Below the pieces are notes generated by a model, which worked only from the letters and a program-made list of their open reading frames with translations, did no database searches and was not told the DNA's origin. The position numbers and the translations under genes were made by a program. This document shows, in pieces, positions 53,839 through 54,764 of a stretch of DNA of 54,764 nt; position 1 is the first letter of the stretch, and each line of letters starts with the position of its first letter. The stretch is taken from the NCBI GenBank assembly GCA_016744805.1, contig JADGDQ010000009.1:1-54764 (forward strand), written 5' to 3'. Source of the stretch: Sulfurovaceae bacterium (lineage in GTDB: Bacteria; Campylobacterota; Campylobacteria; Campylobacterales; Sulfurovaceae).

Positions 53839-54372
53839 CTAATCTGTAATTCTAAATAGTTTTGGATTGCAAATGGCACGAGTAGAATAGTGATAAACAT
53901 TAGCATTTGGGTAATGCTCATATAGCCATTTTTTTATCTTTTTATCATAATATATTTGATACATATATTCTGTTTTATTTTGTTTTATATTTATATATAT
54001 ATGTCTATACCTGCCATAATTGTTCGTACTATGAGAATGTTCTACTCTTAGTTTATATTTTTTATCTTTTGTTATAAAGTAGCATTTTTCTCTATCTTCA
54101 ATAGAAATATAATCTCGCATACTCTCTTCATGTCTTGTTATATTACAATCTTTTAGCTGATATGGTATCTCTTGAACTTCTTGTAAGCTTTTTGGTACAC
54201 CATTTTTTTCAATATACTTAATAATGACTGTTGCCAAAGGTAAAGCAACCTCTTTTACTTTTTCATCAGGTGAACATCGTATTGTTTTTAATATATTAAA
54301 CATCAATACAATGACAACTACTATACCTATTATGACTAAAACTATTTTTTGTCCCCATGTTGCTTCATTCAT
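53839..54372 (-). CDS. Single-TM protein, tandem paralogue 2
   Basis: A 177-residue protein with an N-terminal membrane anchor (about 9-29) and a periplasmic domain. CSPDEKVKEV, VIIKYIEKNGVPKSLQEVQE, IPYQLKDC and a late KKWLYEHYP correspond to segments of the neighbour. It lies nine bases upstream of it in one minus-strand unit. Function unknown; the N-terminal helix plus small Cys-containing domain is loosely pilin-like, but no cleavage site is seen. Confidence 0.65.
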   Translation of the reverse strand: MNEATWGQKIVLVIIGIVVVIVLMFNILKTIRCSPDEKVKEVALPLATVIIKYIEKNGVPKSLQEVQEIPYQLKDCNITRHEESMRDYISIEDREKCYFITKDKKYKLRVEHSHSTNNYGRYRHIYINIKQNKTEYMYQIYYDKKIKKWLYEHYPNANVYHYSTRAICNPKLFRITD

Positions 54373-54683
54373 CTTATTCTCCCTATTTTGTTACCTAACA
54401 CCCCTACCGTGAATGGCACTAATTTAAGCCAAATATGGCAGATGTGTTTTTTTGATTGAATGTGATAAGAGTCAAAGGAGACTCCAACCTACGCGTTACT
54501 TAAATTTAAATTTATCTCTTTTTTAACAAAAAATAACAATTAAAAGGATAAAATATTATAAAATAAGTACCGTGTAATGAATAGCCACTTATTATAATAT
54601 TTAAAAATAAAACAATTATACTATAATAAATGCTATTAAAATATCTAAATAGTGTTAGACACAAGAAAAGTGTAAATTCAATA
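54373..54683. other. AT-rich intergene beside the intron
   Basis: About 310 bases without a supported gene. It contains TTATAATATTTAAAAATAAA-type AT-rich sequence. It forms the 3' exon side of the group II intron at its right end. No other feature recognised. Confidence 0.5.
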
Positions 54684-54764
54684 GTCGAGTAGCCCCAAAG
54701 AATCACACTCTAAGGCTCTCACAGAACCGTGCTTGATAGTCTCCTATCACACGGCTCTTATTGC
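54684..54764 (-). mobile_element. 3' end of a group II intron (domains V and VI)
   Basis: On the minus strand, 54724-54757 is a 34-base domain V: a 14-base arm starting GAGCCGTG, a GAGA tetraloop, and a 16-base arm with a two-base AG bulge ending CACGGTTC. Domain VI follows (GCCTTAGAGT pairing with TTCTTTGGGGC), and the intron would end CTACTCGAC at 54684, matching the usual AY 3' end. The rest of the intron, including any reverse transcriptase, lies beyond the window. Confidence 0.8.

Overview
The window is AT-rich chromosomal DNA of a Campylobacterota bacterium, most likely a Sulfurovum- or Sulfurimonas-like marine or sediment member (inference). Pointers are the block hinT / pheS-pheT-aroA-ispH-rpsA-serA, which is the order I recall from Helicobacter pylori, a RibBA protein whose GTP cyclohydrolase half is degenerate, a periplasmic multihaem cytochrome c, and a tmRNA with the tag ANNTDYRPAYAVA.

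Layout. 1-22 kb: mixed core and accessory genes. These are a BspA-like surface protein, a Sua5/YrdC-domain protein, an isolated PTS EIICB permease, MoxR, LolA, RmuC, a CBM48 protein, the nadK-recN-tatD operon, a pentahaem cytochrome, a SIR2-TPR protein flanked by palindromic REP-like repeats, a DUF1566 lipoprotein, a lipase/FISUMP/EFR1 run opposite an AraC regulator, a nitroreductase opposite its likely HxlR regulator, fabD and a histone-deacetylase-family enzyme. 22.1-35.8 kb: two related filamentous-phage (inovirus-like) elements in tandem beside a tRNA-Gln / tRNA-fMet / tRNA-fMet operon. The left one (E1) is a remnant with a large internal deletion. The right one (E2) looks complete. It has a regulator, integrase, probable ssDNA-binding protein, major coat protein, a signal-less paralogue of the coat protein, more small coat-like membrane proteins, a pIII-like adhesin with a 42-bp minisatellite, a pVI-like protein, Zot/pI, pIV secretin, a PP-loop PAPS-reductase-like cargo protein and an HUH-type replication initiator. 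36-52 kb: housekeeping genes (ribB, metY, guaB, gatA, hinT, pheST, aroA, ispH, rpsA, serA, ssrA). 52.3-54.8 kb: an Rpn-like nuclease, two paralogous membrane proteins of unknown role, and the 3' end of a group II intron (domains V-VI, minus strand) running off the right edge.

How the genes work together. E2 reads as a rolling-circle filamentous phage: Rep makes single strands, the small binding protein coats them, Zot plus secretin form the extrusion machine, and the coat and adhesin genes form one tightly packed module. Several E2 genes share an extended ribosome-binding motif, AGGAGCGAAA, which suggests shared translational control. The most interesting observations are the coat-protein paralogue, the choice of tRNA copy for attachment (E2 may carry its own initiator tRNA gene), the variable accessory slot between E1 and E2, and the SIR2-TPR gene bracketed by REP palindromes, a candidate single-gene defence system. 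All family assignments come from reading motifs by eye; no database search was run.
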